NCBI GenBank assembly: GCA_945878865.1
Contig: CAMCUD010000020.1
Location: 1-64,000 of the forward strand
DNA: 64,000 nt
From: Bifidobacterium breve
GTDB taxonomy: Bacteria; Actinomycetota; Thermoleophilia; Solirubrobacterales; Solirubrobacteraceae
Direction: 5' to 3'
The position numbers and the translations under genes were made by a program. This document shows positions 27,799-36,861 of this stretch, in pieces (position 1 is the first letter of the stretch; the number at the start of each line of letters is the position of its first letter). The notes beneath the pieces are model-generated. The model saw only the letters and a program-made list of their open reading frames with translations. It was not told the DNA's origin and did no database searches.

Positions 27799-28731
27799 TT
27801 AGGGCAGCGTGACGTTTCGCGGCAGTTCGCCTCGCTCGATGAGCGCGTAGATGTCCGCGGCGCGCTTCGGGTTGAGGTAGACGTGTCGCTGTCCGACGGA
27901 CGGCTTCTCCTGCAGCAGGTCTGCGGCGAGGAGCGCTTCGCCGACCCGCTCGGCCAGCTCGCGCTCGTTGCCCGCGAAGCCGCGTGACAGATGCGCGAAC
28001 TCGGTGTGGTAGCCGCCCCACTTGCCCATCCCCGCGAGCCGCTGGAGGATCCGCCGGGCCGCGCGGCGCGACGGGTCGGGGTCCTCGTGCGGGCGGGCCA
28101 CCCCGCCGGCGCCCTCGAACAGCGCGAGGACCGCGTCGTCGGAGGCGACGTCGTCGTCGCGGTCGGCCGGGCGGCCGCCGAAGCGCGCGATCGCCTCGGC
28201 GACGCGCAGCGGGTGCGCGCCGCCGACAGGCGGCGCGAGTGTCTCCTGCGCGCCGCGGAACGCCCCGATCGGCAGTGCCGAGGGTGACGTGCGCAGCCGG
28301 TCGATGCGCGCCGCCTGTTCCTCGAACGCGTAGACCGCCAGCTCCGGCTCGGGCGCAGGCTCGCGGTACCCGAGGACGAGGAACCCGTCCAGCTCGCCGC
28401 AGGTCAGCAGGAGGTCGGCCACCGTGGCGGGCGCCGGCGGGCCGGCGACCTCCACGAGCGCACCGACGGCCGCAGCGGTCAGCAGCCATTCGCGCTCGCT
28501 GACCACGTCCGGGTCGGCGCGCAACTTGGCGTCGACGGGCACCGCCGCGAGCAGCGCGCCCTCCCCCGCCGCGAACGCGACGACGACGGGGCTGTCGCGG
28601 CCGGAGCGCGCCTGCTGGAGCTCGTGCGCGCCCTGGCGCAGCTCGTCGAGCAGCAGGTCGTGCAGCCACGCGCCACGGGTCTTCGGGGCCTCGAGGCCAC
28701 CCGCCTCCGTGAGCGCGCGCCGCAGGGACAT
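27799..28731 (-). CDS. Uncharacterised protein with predicted C-terminal winged-helix-like segment
   Basis: 310-aa ORF divergent from 28779; C-terminus RRAARRILQRLAGMGKWGGYHTEFAHLSRGFAG...LAADLLQEKPSVGQRHVYLNP. Confidence 0.75.
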   Translation of the reverse strand: MSLRRALTEAGGLEAPKTRGAWLHDLLLDELRQGAHELQQARSGRDSPVVVAFAAGEGALLAAVPVDAKLRADPDVVSEREWLLTAAAVGALVEVAGPPAPATVADLLLTCGELDGFLVLGYREPAPEPELAVYAFEEQAARIDRLRTSPSALPIGAFRGAQETLAPPVGGAHPLRVAEAIARFGGRPADRDDDVASDDAVLALFEGAGGVARPHEDPDPSRRAARRILQRLAGMGKWGGYHTEFAHLSRGFAGNERELAERVGEALLAADLLQEKPSVGQRHVYLNPKRAADIYALIERGELPRNVTLP

Positions 28732-28778
28732 GGCGCCAGCGTATTCCGTCCGGGCCCGCTGCTGTGGTTCCTTGCGTC

Positions 28779-30065
28779 ATGGAAGCTGCCACACGTCTCC
28801 CCTTCTCGATGGTCAGCGTCCGCAACGGGCGCCTGATGATCGACGGGCTGCTCGTCGACGACGAGACGCTGGTGCAGCTCGCGGAGGAGAGCGAGGACCC
28901 CGCGCAGCTCGTCCGCGACGCGCTCGTCATCGGCGCCCGCGTCCTCGACCGCGAGCAGGCCGGGACGAACACCGACTTCGTCCGCGCGGAGTTCGAGCGC
29001 TCGGCGCGTGAGCTCAAGGACGAGTTCACCCAGCGGGCCAAGGCGATCGCCGATCGGCTCGACGAGAAGGTCGACGAGACGTTCGGGCCCGAGGACGGCC
29101 ACGTCTCCAAGCTCGTCGCCCGCCACTTCGGCGACGACTCCACCGCGGCCGTGCAGCACAAGGTCCGCAAGGTCCTCGACGACGTCGCCGCGCAGATGCG
29201 CGACGACCTGCGCAAGCAGCTGACGAGCGACAGCGCGGACAACCCGATCGTCGCGATCCAGAAGGCGTCCCTGGGCGTGATGAAGCAGAACGCCGACCAG
29301 CAGAACACCCATCTGCGGACGATGGCGGAGAAGATGGAGGCGCTGCGCGTCGAGCTCGCCCAACTCAAGGCCGAGCGCGAGAAGCTCGAGGAGCTCGACG
29401 CCGAGCGCGACCGCGGCACGGCGAAGGGGCGCACGTACGAAGAGGCGCTGGTCGACGCGCTCGACACGCTCGCCAACGCCCGCGGCGACGTCTGCGAGGG
29501 CGTCGGGGACTTCGGCGGCGAGGGCGGCCGCAAGGGCGACGCCGTCATCGCGATCGACGCGTGCGGCGGGCCCGCCCGAGGCCGGATCGTCTTCGAGGCC
29601 AAGAACCGCCGGCTCTCGAAGAAGGAGGCGCTCGAGGAGCTCGACGGCGCGCTGCGCACGCGCTCGGCCGACTACGCCGTGCTCGTCGTGCCCAGCGACG
29701 AGAAGCTCCCGGCCCGCACCAACCCGCTGCGCGAGTTCAACGGCGACAAGCTCTTCGTCACCTTCGATCCGCAGGACGGCTCGACGCTCGCGCTCGAGGT
29801 GGCCTACGGGCTGGCCCGCGCCCGCGTGCTGCAGGCGCGGTCGGAGACCGACCGCGTGGATCCGGATGCCGTGCGTGCCGAGGTCGAGCGCGCCCAAGGC
29901 GGGATGGACGAGGTCCGGCGCATCAAGACCCAGCTGTCGAACGCCCGCACCGGGATCGACAACGCGCAGGGCATCGTGGAGACCATGGCGACGACGGTCC
30001 GCGGGCATCTCGCGCGGATCGACGAGCTGCTCGCCGCGGGCATCCCGGACGACGACGCGGCGTGA
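28779..30065 (+). CDS. Coiled-coil protein with PD-(D/E)XK nuclease-like (DUF2130-like) C-terminal region
   Basis: Long charged helical stretch AEKMEALRVELAQLKAEREKLEELDAERD; GRKGDAVIAIDACGGPARGRIVFEAKNRRLSKKEALEELDGAL (D...E-x-K pattern). Confidence 0.7.
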   Translation: MEAATRLPFSMVSVRNGRLMIDGLLVDDETLVQLAEESEDPAQLVRDALVIGARVLDREQAGTNTDFVRAEFERSARELKDEFTQRAKAIADRLDEKVDETFGPEDGHVSKLVARHFGDDSTAAVQHKVRKVLDDVAAQMRDDLRKQLTSDSADNPIVAIQKASLGVMKQNADQQNTHLRTMAEKMEALRVELAQLKAEREKLEELDAERDRGTAKGRTYEEALVDALDTLANARGDVCEGVGDFGGEGGRKGDAVIAIDACGGPARGRIVFEAKNRRLSKKEALEELDGALRTRSADYAVLVVPSDEKLPARTNPLREFNGDKLFVTFDPQDGSTLALEVAYGLARARVLQARSETDRVDPDAVRAEVERAQGGMDEVRRIKTQLSNARTGIDNAQGIVETMATTVRGHLARIDELLAAGIPDDDAA

Positions 30066-30331
30066 CCGCCCGCCGGCTCGTCGTGCACGGGCGGGTCCAG
30101 GGTGTGTGGTTCCGCGACTCGACGCGGCAGGAGGCCGAACGACTCGGCGTCGACGGGTGGGTGCGCAACCGTTCTGACGGCAGCGTCGAGGCGTGGCTGC
30201 AGGGCGACGGCGCCGCCGTCGCGGCGCTGGAGGCGTGGTGCGGGCACGGGCCGCCGCGGGCGAAGGTCGCGGCGGTCGAGGGCAACGATGTTGCCGTGGA
30301 CCCGGATCTGCGCGGCTTCGTCATCCGTTGA
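30062..30331 (+). CDS. acyP: Acylphosphatase
   Basis: RRLVVHGRVQGVWFRDSTRQEAERLGVDGWVRNRSDGSVEAWLQG; GTGA overlap with upstream stop. Confidence 0.95.
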   Translation: MTARRLVVHGRVQGVWFRDSTRQEAERLGVDGWVRNRSDGSVEAWLQGDGAAVAALEAWCGHGPPRAKVAAVEGNDVAVDPDLRGFVIR

Positions 30332-30332
30332 C

Positions 30333-30373
30333 CGTCGTGACTGACGACGTCCCCCGTATTCGGGGAGAACGTC
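30333..30373. terminator. Two overlapping hairpins at the convergent acyP/macro-domain junction
   Basis: CGTCGT-gactg-ACGACG (30333-30349) and GACGT..CCCCG-tatt-CGGGG..ACGTC (30346-30373). Confidence 0.45.
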
Positions 30374-30869
30374 AGGTGATGAGCTCGAACGCGAGCTGCG
30401 CGTGCCGGCCGCGGACGGCGATCGTGACGTGACCGAGCCCCGAGCCGGCGGCGAGGTGGTCCCGGATGGCGTGCACCATGAGCTCGGCGGCGCGGTCGAC
30501 CGGGAACCCGCCGACGCCGGTGCCGAACGCCGGCAGCGCGACCGAGCGGCACCCGAGCTCGTCGGCGACGCGCAACGCGGACGCCGTGGCGTCGGCGATG
30601 GCCTCGGCGCTCGTCGGGCCGCCCGGCTCCATCGTCGCCGCATGGATGACCCAGCGGCACGGCAGCTCACCCGCCGTGGTGGCGACCGCCCCGCCCAGGT
30701 CGATCGGCGCCCGTTCGCGGCTCTCCCGCTCGAGCTCCGGCCCCGCCGCGCGCGCGATCGCGCCCGCCACGCCGCCACCGTGCAGGAGGTGCGTGTTCGC
30801 CGCGTTGGCGATCGCGTCGACCTCGAGCGTCGTGATGTCGCAGTCCCGGACGTCCACCGTGGCGAGCAT
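30372..30869 (-). CDS. Macro-domain (ADP-ribose-binding) protein
   Basis: VDAIANAANTHLLHGGGVAGAIARAAG; PAFGTGVGGFP. Confidence 0.93.
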   Translation of the reverse strand: MLATVDVRDCDITTLEVDAIANAANTHLLHGGGVAGAIARAAGPELERESRERAPIDLGGAVATTAGELPCRWVIHAATMEPGGPTSAEAIADATASALRVADELGCRSVALPAFGTGVGGFPVDRAAELMVHAIRDHLAAGSGLGHVTIAVRGRHAQLAFELIT

Positions 30870-30895
30870 GGGCTGATGCTACGCCGCGGAGGGCG

Positions 30896-30929
30896 CCGCC
30901 GCCGTCGCGTACAGCGACGGCAGCGGCGG
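30896..30929. terminator. GC-rich hairpin downstream of the ceramidase-like gene
   Basis: CCGCCG+CCGTCGC / GCGACGG-cag-CGGCGG with 5-nt loop; no T-tract. Confidence 0.35.
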
Positions 30930-30965
30930 GCTCGTCCCTCGCGGTGAGCCTTCGCGCGCCGGGGG

Positions 30966-33169
30966 TCAGCGCAGCGTGACGGGCTCCCCGTTCGTGTTGC
31001 CGTCACCATCGACGGCCCCACCCGCGGCCACGGCGACCCTCTCCGCGCCGCCGGCATCGATCTCGGCCACCCCGCCGGAGATCGGCACCTTCGTCGCCAC
31101 GCCGTCCACGGTGAACGTCACCGTCCCGCCGTCCACGGTGTCGGGTCGGGCCAGCAGGTCGACGTTCTCTCGCGCGGCCGGATAGCCGACCCGCACGGCC
31201 GTCCGGCCCGGCACCGGCGTGACCTTCAGGCTCGTCGCGGGAACGACGTCGAACGGCGTGGACTGCAACCGGTAGCGGGTCGCGGTGACGACCAGGCGGT
31301 ACGTCCCGGCCGGCGTGTCCCGCGCGACCTCCCAGGAGACGTCGTAGCGCCCGCCCTTGCCGGTGCGCCACAGCATCGCCAGGCCGAGATCGCTGTCGAC
31401 CTCCACCCAGTCGCCGTCGACCTTGCGCTCGGCGCGGATGAACGCCGAGCCGACAGGCCGGTCCGCGCCGGCCTCCCCGCCCTTCCATCCGAGCGTGGCG
31501 TGGCCGAGCCGCGGCACCGTGGCGGGGGCGTCGGCGACGACCTGGCCCGATGCCGCGCCCTCGGGGTACGGCGCGCCGTCCGGGACGACGCCGCGCTTGG
31601 CGTCATACCAACGCGGCGCCGGGGCCGCCTGGCCGCGGACCAGCCGGGACGCGAGGTCGCGCAGCGACTCCTTGAGGAGGTTCAGCTCCAGCCGGCCGTA
31701 GACCGTCGAGCCCCCCTCGTAGTGCTGCATGTCGTATTCCTCGGGCGTGGTGATGTAGTTGATGTACTCGTTGGTCAGGCCCGAGATCACGACCTTCCTG
31801 ACGCCCGCCGCCGATGAGGCCAGCAGGACGTCGCGCTTGACGCGCGCGCCCGCCTCCTTCGTCGGCTCGCCCGGCAGCGACGCGATCATCCGGTCACCGA
31901 CCCGCACGACCATGAGCGGCACCGACTTGGGGAACGACCCGACCGGCACGATGACCTTGTGCCAGTGCCCGGGGTACAGCGTCCGGTCGCTCATCACGCC
32001 CTCGTAGGACTGCTTCGTGACGTCGTAGAGCGGCCCGCGGCCCTCCTCCGAGCCGGTGAGGAACGGCAGCCCGGGGAACGCGCGGTCGGCGACGCGGCCC
32101 CCCTCCACCCACTGGCCGCAGAAGCACGTCTGCGTCCAGCGCACGTCGACGGGCAGCTCCGACGACATCGCCGCGCCCGCCTGCCGCCACGCCGCCAGCA
32201 TCGACTGCGCCTCAGCCGCGCCGACCTCGTTCGCGCCGGCCGGGCCGGTGTGGTCGAGCCCGGCGGACTGGTCGCCCTCGTCGCCGTTGCCGTAGACGTT
32301 GACCACCGGCTCGCCGTCGGGGACGCCGCCCTCCTTGCGGACCTCGCGCTCGAAGACCCGGGTCGCGGTGGCGTGGTGGTCGCCGCTGTACGCGCGGATC
32401 TCCGACTTCACGACCGTCCCGTGGTTGGCGAACTGCGACCACGCGCCGATGGGGACACGCCGGCCGTCGACGATCTGATCGACGCGCAGCACGTCGACGG
32501 ACGGGTCGATCGTGTGCGTCGCCCCGTCGGGGTCGTCGGCCGGGCTGCCCTGCCCGGGCCGCTTCTTGATGCCGTGGTCGTTGAGGTGCGCCTCGAGGCT
32601 GCGGTTGCGCGTCACCCCGAGGAGCTCCTGCTCGCCCCACCCCGCCACAGCCGGCTTGAGGTCGTCGTCGGCTTGCCGGATCGCCGCGGCGATCTGGGTG
32701 ACGAGGAACGTGTAGAGCTGGCGGTCGGCCTTGACCGGATCGAGCAGCAGGCTCAGCGAGCCGATGTCGGTCAGCAGCATCGTCGCGTTCGGCGCGGCGG
32801 TGTTGAGCGTCGCGTAGTTCGAGAAGCCGCCCGGGCCGGCGTGCGTGTGCGTCGCGCCCATGAGGACGTTGGCGGTCGTGAAGCCCCGGTCGGCGACGGC
32901 CTCGGCGACATGCTGCTGCAGCCCGCCGGGGACCATGAAGAGCTCGACGGCGACGAGCGCCACCTTCCTGCCACCCTGCTCGAGGACGAGCGCCTTGGCC
33001 GACAGCCGGCTCTGCTGGCCCTCGGCGAGACGGTCGGCACGCGTCCAGCCGCCGAGGAAGTAGCCGGTCTTCGGCGGCGTGATGTCCGTCTGCGCGGCGC
33101 CGGCGCGGCGACGACGCCGAGCGCCGCCGCCGCGCCGATGAGCGCCGCAACCCCCCACCCCACGCGCAT
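30966..33169 (-). pseudogene. Neutral/alkaline ceramidase-like secreted hydrolase; coupled signal peptide is out of frame (frameshift or sequencing indel)
   Basis: Mature frame AGAAQTDITPPKTGYFLGGWTRADR...MGATHTHAGPGG...GNGDEGDQS. ATG at 33169 gives MRVGWGVAALIGAAAALGVVAAPAP in a different frame. Confidence 0.65.
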
Positions 33170-34650
33170 CAGAGCGCGGCCTGCACTTCGGCGGCCACCG
33201 TCTTGCCGGCGCGGACCGCGCCGTCCATGTAGCCCGACCAGATCGTCGCGGTCTCCGTGCAGGCGAAGTGCAGGTCGCCTTCGGGCCGGCGCAGCGCGTC
33301 CTTGTACCCGGTGATCGTGCCGGGCTGCGGCACGGAGACCGGGCAGCCGCGGTGCCACTCCTGGGCGTCCATGTTGTAGTCGAGGTACTGCCGCGGGCTC
33401 AGAGCCTCCGGGCCGAACCACTCGGCGAACTGCGCGAGGACCTTCGCCCGGCGGTCCTCGTAGGACCAGAAGCTCCAGTCGCGCGCGTCCTGACCGTCCA
33501 CGAAGCCCATCATCACGCCGGGCTTCCCGCTCGCCGGGGAGATGTCGAACGTGATCTTCACGGGGCCGATGTCGCTCGTGGCCTGGCCGGTCAAGCCCTT
33601 CGCGCGCCACCACGGCGTGTCGTAGACCGCGACGGCCTTGCCGACCGAACCCATCGGCGAGTGCTGGCAGATCTGGTCCTTCGTCGGTGAGAGCAGCGGC
33701 TCGTAGGAGATCCGGGGGATCATCGGCGGCGGCACCGCGACGATCACCTTCTTGGCCACGACGGTGACCCCGTCCGCGTAGACGGTCGTGCGCCCGTCCT
33801 TCGTGACGACCCGCCGCGCCGGGGACGAGTAGGTGACGGCGCCCGTGCCGAGCTGTTCGGCGACCCGCTCGCAGATGATCTGGCTGCCGCCGTCGAACTG
33901 TGACTCCTGCGCGCCCGCGTTGACGTTGAGGAGATTCTGGATCGTCCCGGCCGAGCGGACGTAGAAGATGAGGTGCAGCGCCGAGACCTCCCACGGCTCG
34001 ACGCTGAACAGCGCCGGCACCGCGAGGTCCAGCAGCTTCTGCGACATGAGCTTCGTCGCGTTCTGGCGGATCCACGTGTGCGCGGTGATCTTGTCGAGCT
34101 CGGCCGCCATCGGGTGCGTCCACGGCGTCGCCGGGTCCATGGAGCCCGCGAGCCCGTTCAGGCGCGACATCGCGCGGCTGACCTCCAGGAGCGAGCCGAC
34201 GTCGGCCTGCGGCACCGTGCCGGCATACGTCTTGCGCTGGCCGTTGAAGAACTGGACGTTCTTGCCGCTGTTCCAGGTCTTGTACGTCCCGACGCCGACG
34301 TCCTTGGCGAGCGCGAGGATCTCGGTCTGTTGCGGACCGACGAACGTCGCGCCCCAGTTCACCGGGGTGCCGTCGTCGAGGTTGACCGTCCACACGCGGC
34401 CGCCGGGCCGGTCGTCGGCCTCGACGACGTGGACGGACTTCCCGGCGCTCTTCAGCGCGCGGGCGGCGTTCAGGCCGGTCAGGCCCGCGCCGATGATCGC
34501 GACGTCGACCTCCTTCGTCTCCGACGGGGTCGAGACGGGTGCTTCATCTGGGCCGGCCGCGGACGCGACTCCGGGGACGGCGGCGGTGAGCGCACCTGCG
34601 CCTGCGGTGGCGAGCAGGGAGCGGCGCGAGACGCGAAGCGAGTCGGACAT
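33169..34650 (-). CDS. Flavin monoamine oxidase with Tat signal
   Basis: VSRRSLLATAGAGALTAAVPG twin-arginine leader; VDVAIIGAGLTGLNAARAL; VVEADDRPGGRVWT. Confidence 0.92.
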   Translation of the reverse strand: MSDSLRVSRRSLLATAGAGALTAAVPGVASAAGPDEAPVSTPSETKEVDVAIIGAGLTGLNAARALKSAGKSVHVVEADDRPGGRVWTVNLDDGTPVNWGATFVGPQQTEILALAKDVGVGTYKTWNSGKNVQFFNGQRKTYAGTVPQADVGSLLEVSRAMSRLNGLAGSMDPATPWTHPMAAELDKITAHTWIRQNATKLMSQKLLDLAVPALFSVEPWEVSALHLIFYVRSAGTIQNLLNVNAGAQESQFDGGSQIICERVAEQLGTGAVTYSSPARRVVTKDGRTTVYADGVTVVAKKVIVAVPPPMIPRISYEPLLSPTKDQICQHSPMGSVGKAVAVYDTPWWRAKGLTGQATSDIGPVKITFDISPASGKPGVMMGFVDGQDARDWSFWSYEDRRAKVLAQFAEWFGPEALSPRQYLDYNMDAQEWHRGCPVSVPQPGTITGYKDALRRPEGDLHFACTETATIWSGYMDGAVRAGKTVAAEVQAAL

Positions 34651-34670
34651 AGCGCATTCCTACCGAGGTC

Positions 34671-34686
34671 TTGGACACTTGTCCAA
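34671..34686. promoter_or_regulatory. Palindromic operator candidate for the divergent TetR regulator
   Basis: TTGGACA-CT-TGTCCAA, perfect 7-bp arms, between amine oxidase and tetR. Confidence 0.7.
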
Positions 34687-34733
34687 TGATTTTGTGCAGC
34701 CGGTCGACCCGACCTGTGTGATGTGATGAGGTC

Positions 34734-35363
34734 GTGACGCAACCCGGGGACACTGGCGTCGAGGCCGAGCCGCGCCGCAATGCGCGCGGCGCCGCGCGAC
34801 GCCAGGCCGTCATCGACGCCGCGCTGCGCGTCGTCGGAGAGAAGGGGATCGCCGGCGTCACGCATCGCGCGGTCGCCGCCGAGGCCGGCATCACCCCCGG
34901 GCTCACCACGTACTACTTCCCGACCGTCGACTCCCTGCTCGAGGCGACGCTCGGCGGGTTCGTCGAAGAGGAGCTCGCCCGGCTGCAGCAGGCCATGGCG
35001 GTGCTCGAGGAGACGGGCCCGGACGCCGATCGCGGCGCGGTGCTCGGGGCGGTCTTCCAGGCCGTCGCCGTCGAGCCTGAGCAGCAGGTCGCGCAGTTCG
35101 AGCTCTATCTCGAGTCTGCACGCCGCCCCGGGCTGCGCAAGGTCGCGCGCGACTGCCTGCTCGGCTACGCCGCGCTGGCGCGCCTGGCGCTCACGCGCCT
35201 GGGCTCCGATCGCGCCGACGAGGGGTCACGCGCGTTCGTGGCGCTCCTCGACGGCATCGCGCTGCAGCAGATCGTCGACCCCGACCCGTCCTTCATCGAG
35301 CGGGTCGCACTGCCCGCGGTACTCGCGGTCCTCGAGACATACGCGCCCGAGGACCGGGGCTAG
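34734..35363 (+). CDS. TetR/AcrR family transcriptional regulator
   Basis: RRQAVIDAALRVVGEKGIAGVTHRAVAAEAGITPGLTTYYFPTVDSLLEAT. Confidence 0.93.
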   Translation: MTQPGDTGVEAEPRRNARGAARRQAVIDAALRVVGEKGIAGVTHRAVAAEAGITPGLTTYYFPTVDSLLEATLGGFVEEELARLQQAMAVLEETGPDADRGAVLGAVFQAVAVEPEQQVAQFELYLESARRPGLRKVARDCLLGYAALARLALTRLGSDRADEGSRAFVALLDGIALQQIVDPDPSFIERVALPAVLAVLETYAPEDRG

Positions 35364-35824
35364 GCCACTTCGGCCGGCTCGTCCTTGCCCTGCAGGCGGT
35401 CACGCCCGCGCTGCACGGCGGCGATGAACTTCGAGAGGTTGACCTCGAGCGTGTTGAGGATCTCGTCGGCGTAGTCCTCCGCGCCGAGCCGGATCTCGCG
35501 CTCGCGGGCACGCGCGTCTTCGATGATGTCCTCGGCGGCGCGCTCGGCCTGCTTGGTGACCTCCTCGTCGGAGACCAGCTGGACCTGCTTCTCACGCGCC
35601 TCCTTGACGATGCGCTCAGCTTCGCGCTTCGCCTCGGCGAGCATCTCCTGCCGCTCCTTGACGATCCAGCGCGCCTGCTTGATCTCCTCAGGGATCGTCG
35701 CGCGCATCTGGTCGAGGATGTCGTAAATCTCTTCTTTGTCGACCCGGACCTGGTCCGTGAGCGGGACCGGCTTGGCGTTGTGCACCAAGTCGTCCAGCTT
35801 GTCGATGAGCACGAGGACGTCCAT
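35360..35824 (-). CDS. DivIVA/SepIVA-like coiled-coil protein
   Basis: VLVLIDKLDDLVHNAKPVPLTDQVRVDKEEIYDILDQMRATIPEEIKQARWIVKERQEMLAEAKREAERI; next to coaD. Confidence 0.75.
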   Translation of the reverse strand: MDVLVLIDKLDDLVHNAKPVPLTDQVRVDKEEIYDILDQMRATIPEEIKQARWIVKERQEMLAEAKREAERIVKEAREKQVQLVSDEEVTKQAERAAEDIIEDARAREREIRLGAEDYADEILNTLEVNLSKFIAAVQRGRDRLQGKDEPAEVA

Positions 35825-35834
35825 ACGCAGTTCC

Positions 35835-36341
35835 CTAGGTTCGCTCCCGCGCCACCTCTTCCTTCAACCTACGGGCGACGTCGGATGGCACGAGGTCTCC
35901 GATGTCTCCGCCGAACACCGCCAGCTCCTTGACACCGCTGGAGCTGAGGAAACTGTACTGGGGCGAGGAAGCGAGGTAGAGGGTGTCGATGTCGGGCGCC
36001 TGCAGCCGGTTGAGCTGGTGCATCTCCATCTCGTACTCGAAATCGGAGATCGCTCGAAGGCCCTTCACGATCGCGCGGGCGCCGATCTCCCGCGCGAAGT
36101 CGACGACGAGCGTGCGAAACGGCTCGGCGCGGACGTTCGGGAGGTCCTTGGTCGCCTCTTCGATGAACTGGATGCGCTCCTCGGTGGAGAACATCGTCTT
36201 GCCCTTGCGATGGGGCAGGTTCACGACGGCGACGACGACCTCGTCGAACAGCTGCGAGGTGCGCTCGATCACGTCGAGGTGGCCGTAGGTGATCGGGTCG
36301 TAGGACCCGGGGCACACGGCGATGCGGTTGTCAGGCGTCAT
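35835..36341 (-). CDS. coaD: Pantetheine-phosphate adenylyltransferase
   Basis: IAVCPGSYDPITYGHLDVIERTSQLFDEVVVAVV; SPQYSFLSSSGVKELAVFGG. Confidence 0.96.
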   Translation of the reverse strand: MTPDNRIAVCPGSYDPITYGHLDVIERTSQLFDEVVVAVVNLPHRKGKTMFSTEERIQFIEEATKDLPNVRAEPFRTLVVDFAREIGARAIVKGLRAISDFEYEMEMHQLNRLQAPDIDTLYLASSPQYSFLSSSGVKELAVFGGDIGDLVPSDVARRLKEEVARERT

Positions 36342-36861
36342 GGATGCGAATGAGGGTGTCGCCGTAGCGGCGCTCGTCGGTCAGCGGCAGGTCCAGATCG
36401 AGCGGACTGCGGCGATCGCTTTCGGTCACTACCCGCGCGCCGGGGGCGAGAACCGCCGGCAACGCTTCGGAGAGCGCACGCCCGAGCCCGGCCGGATGCC
36501 GGTATGGGGGGTCCAGAACGACGAGATCGTACGCGGCGCCGCGCTCGGAGGCGTCGCTGAGCGCTTTCAGCGCGTCCCGGCGGTGCACCGGGGCGGTGAT
36601 TTCGAGCTCGTCGAGGTTGCGCTGCACGGCGGCGAGCGCAGCGGGCGCGCGGTCGACGAACTCGCAGGATGACGCCCCGCGGGAGAGGGCCTCGATGCCC
36701 AGCGCGCCGGATCCGGCGTAGAGGTCCAGGACCCGCGCGCCGGTCAGATCTCCCAGGATGCTGAACAGCGCTTCGCGCACGCGGTCGGACGTCGGCCGCG
36801 TGTCGCGTCCGGCCGGCGCGTGCAGCCGCCGGCCGCCGTACGCGCCGGCGATCACCCTCAT
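36331..36861 (-). CDS. rsmD: 16S rRNA (guanine966-N2)-methyltransferase RsmD
   Basis: MRVIAGAYGGRRLHAPAGRDTRPTSDRVREALFSIL; DLYAGSGALGIEALSRGA; VVLDPPY. Confidence 0.95.
   Translation of the reverse strand: MRVIAGAYGGRRLHAPAGRDTRPTSDRVREALFSILGDLTGARVLDLYAGSGALGIEALSRGASSCEFVDRAPAALAAVQRNLDELEITAPVHRRDALKALSDASERGAAYDLVVLDPPYRHPAGLGRALSEALPAVLAPGARVVTESDRRSPLDLDLPLTDERRYGDTLIRIHDA

Noticed and set aside
31959-33314. 451-aa + strand ORF opposite the ceramidase-like gene
   Set aside because: Shadow ORF; the - strand carries THTH and other ceramidase-like motifs.
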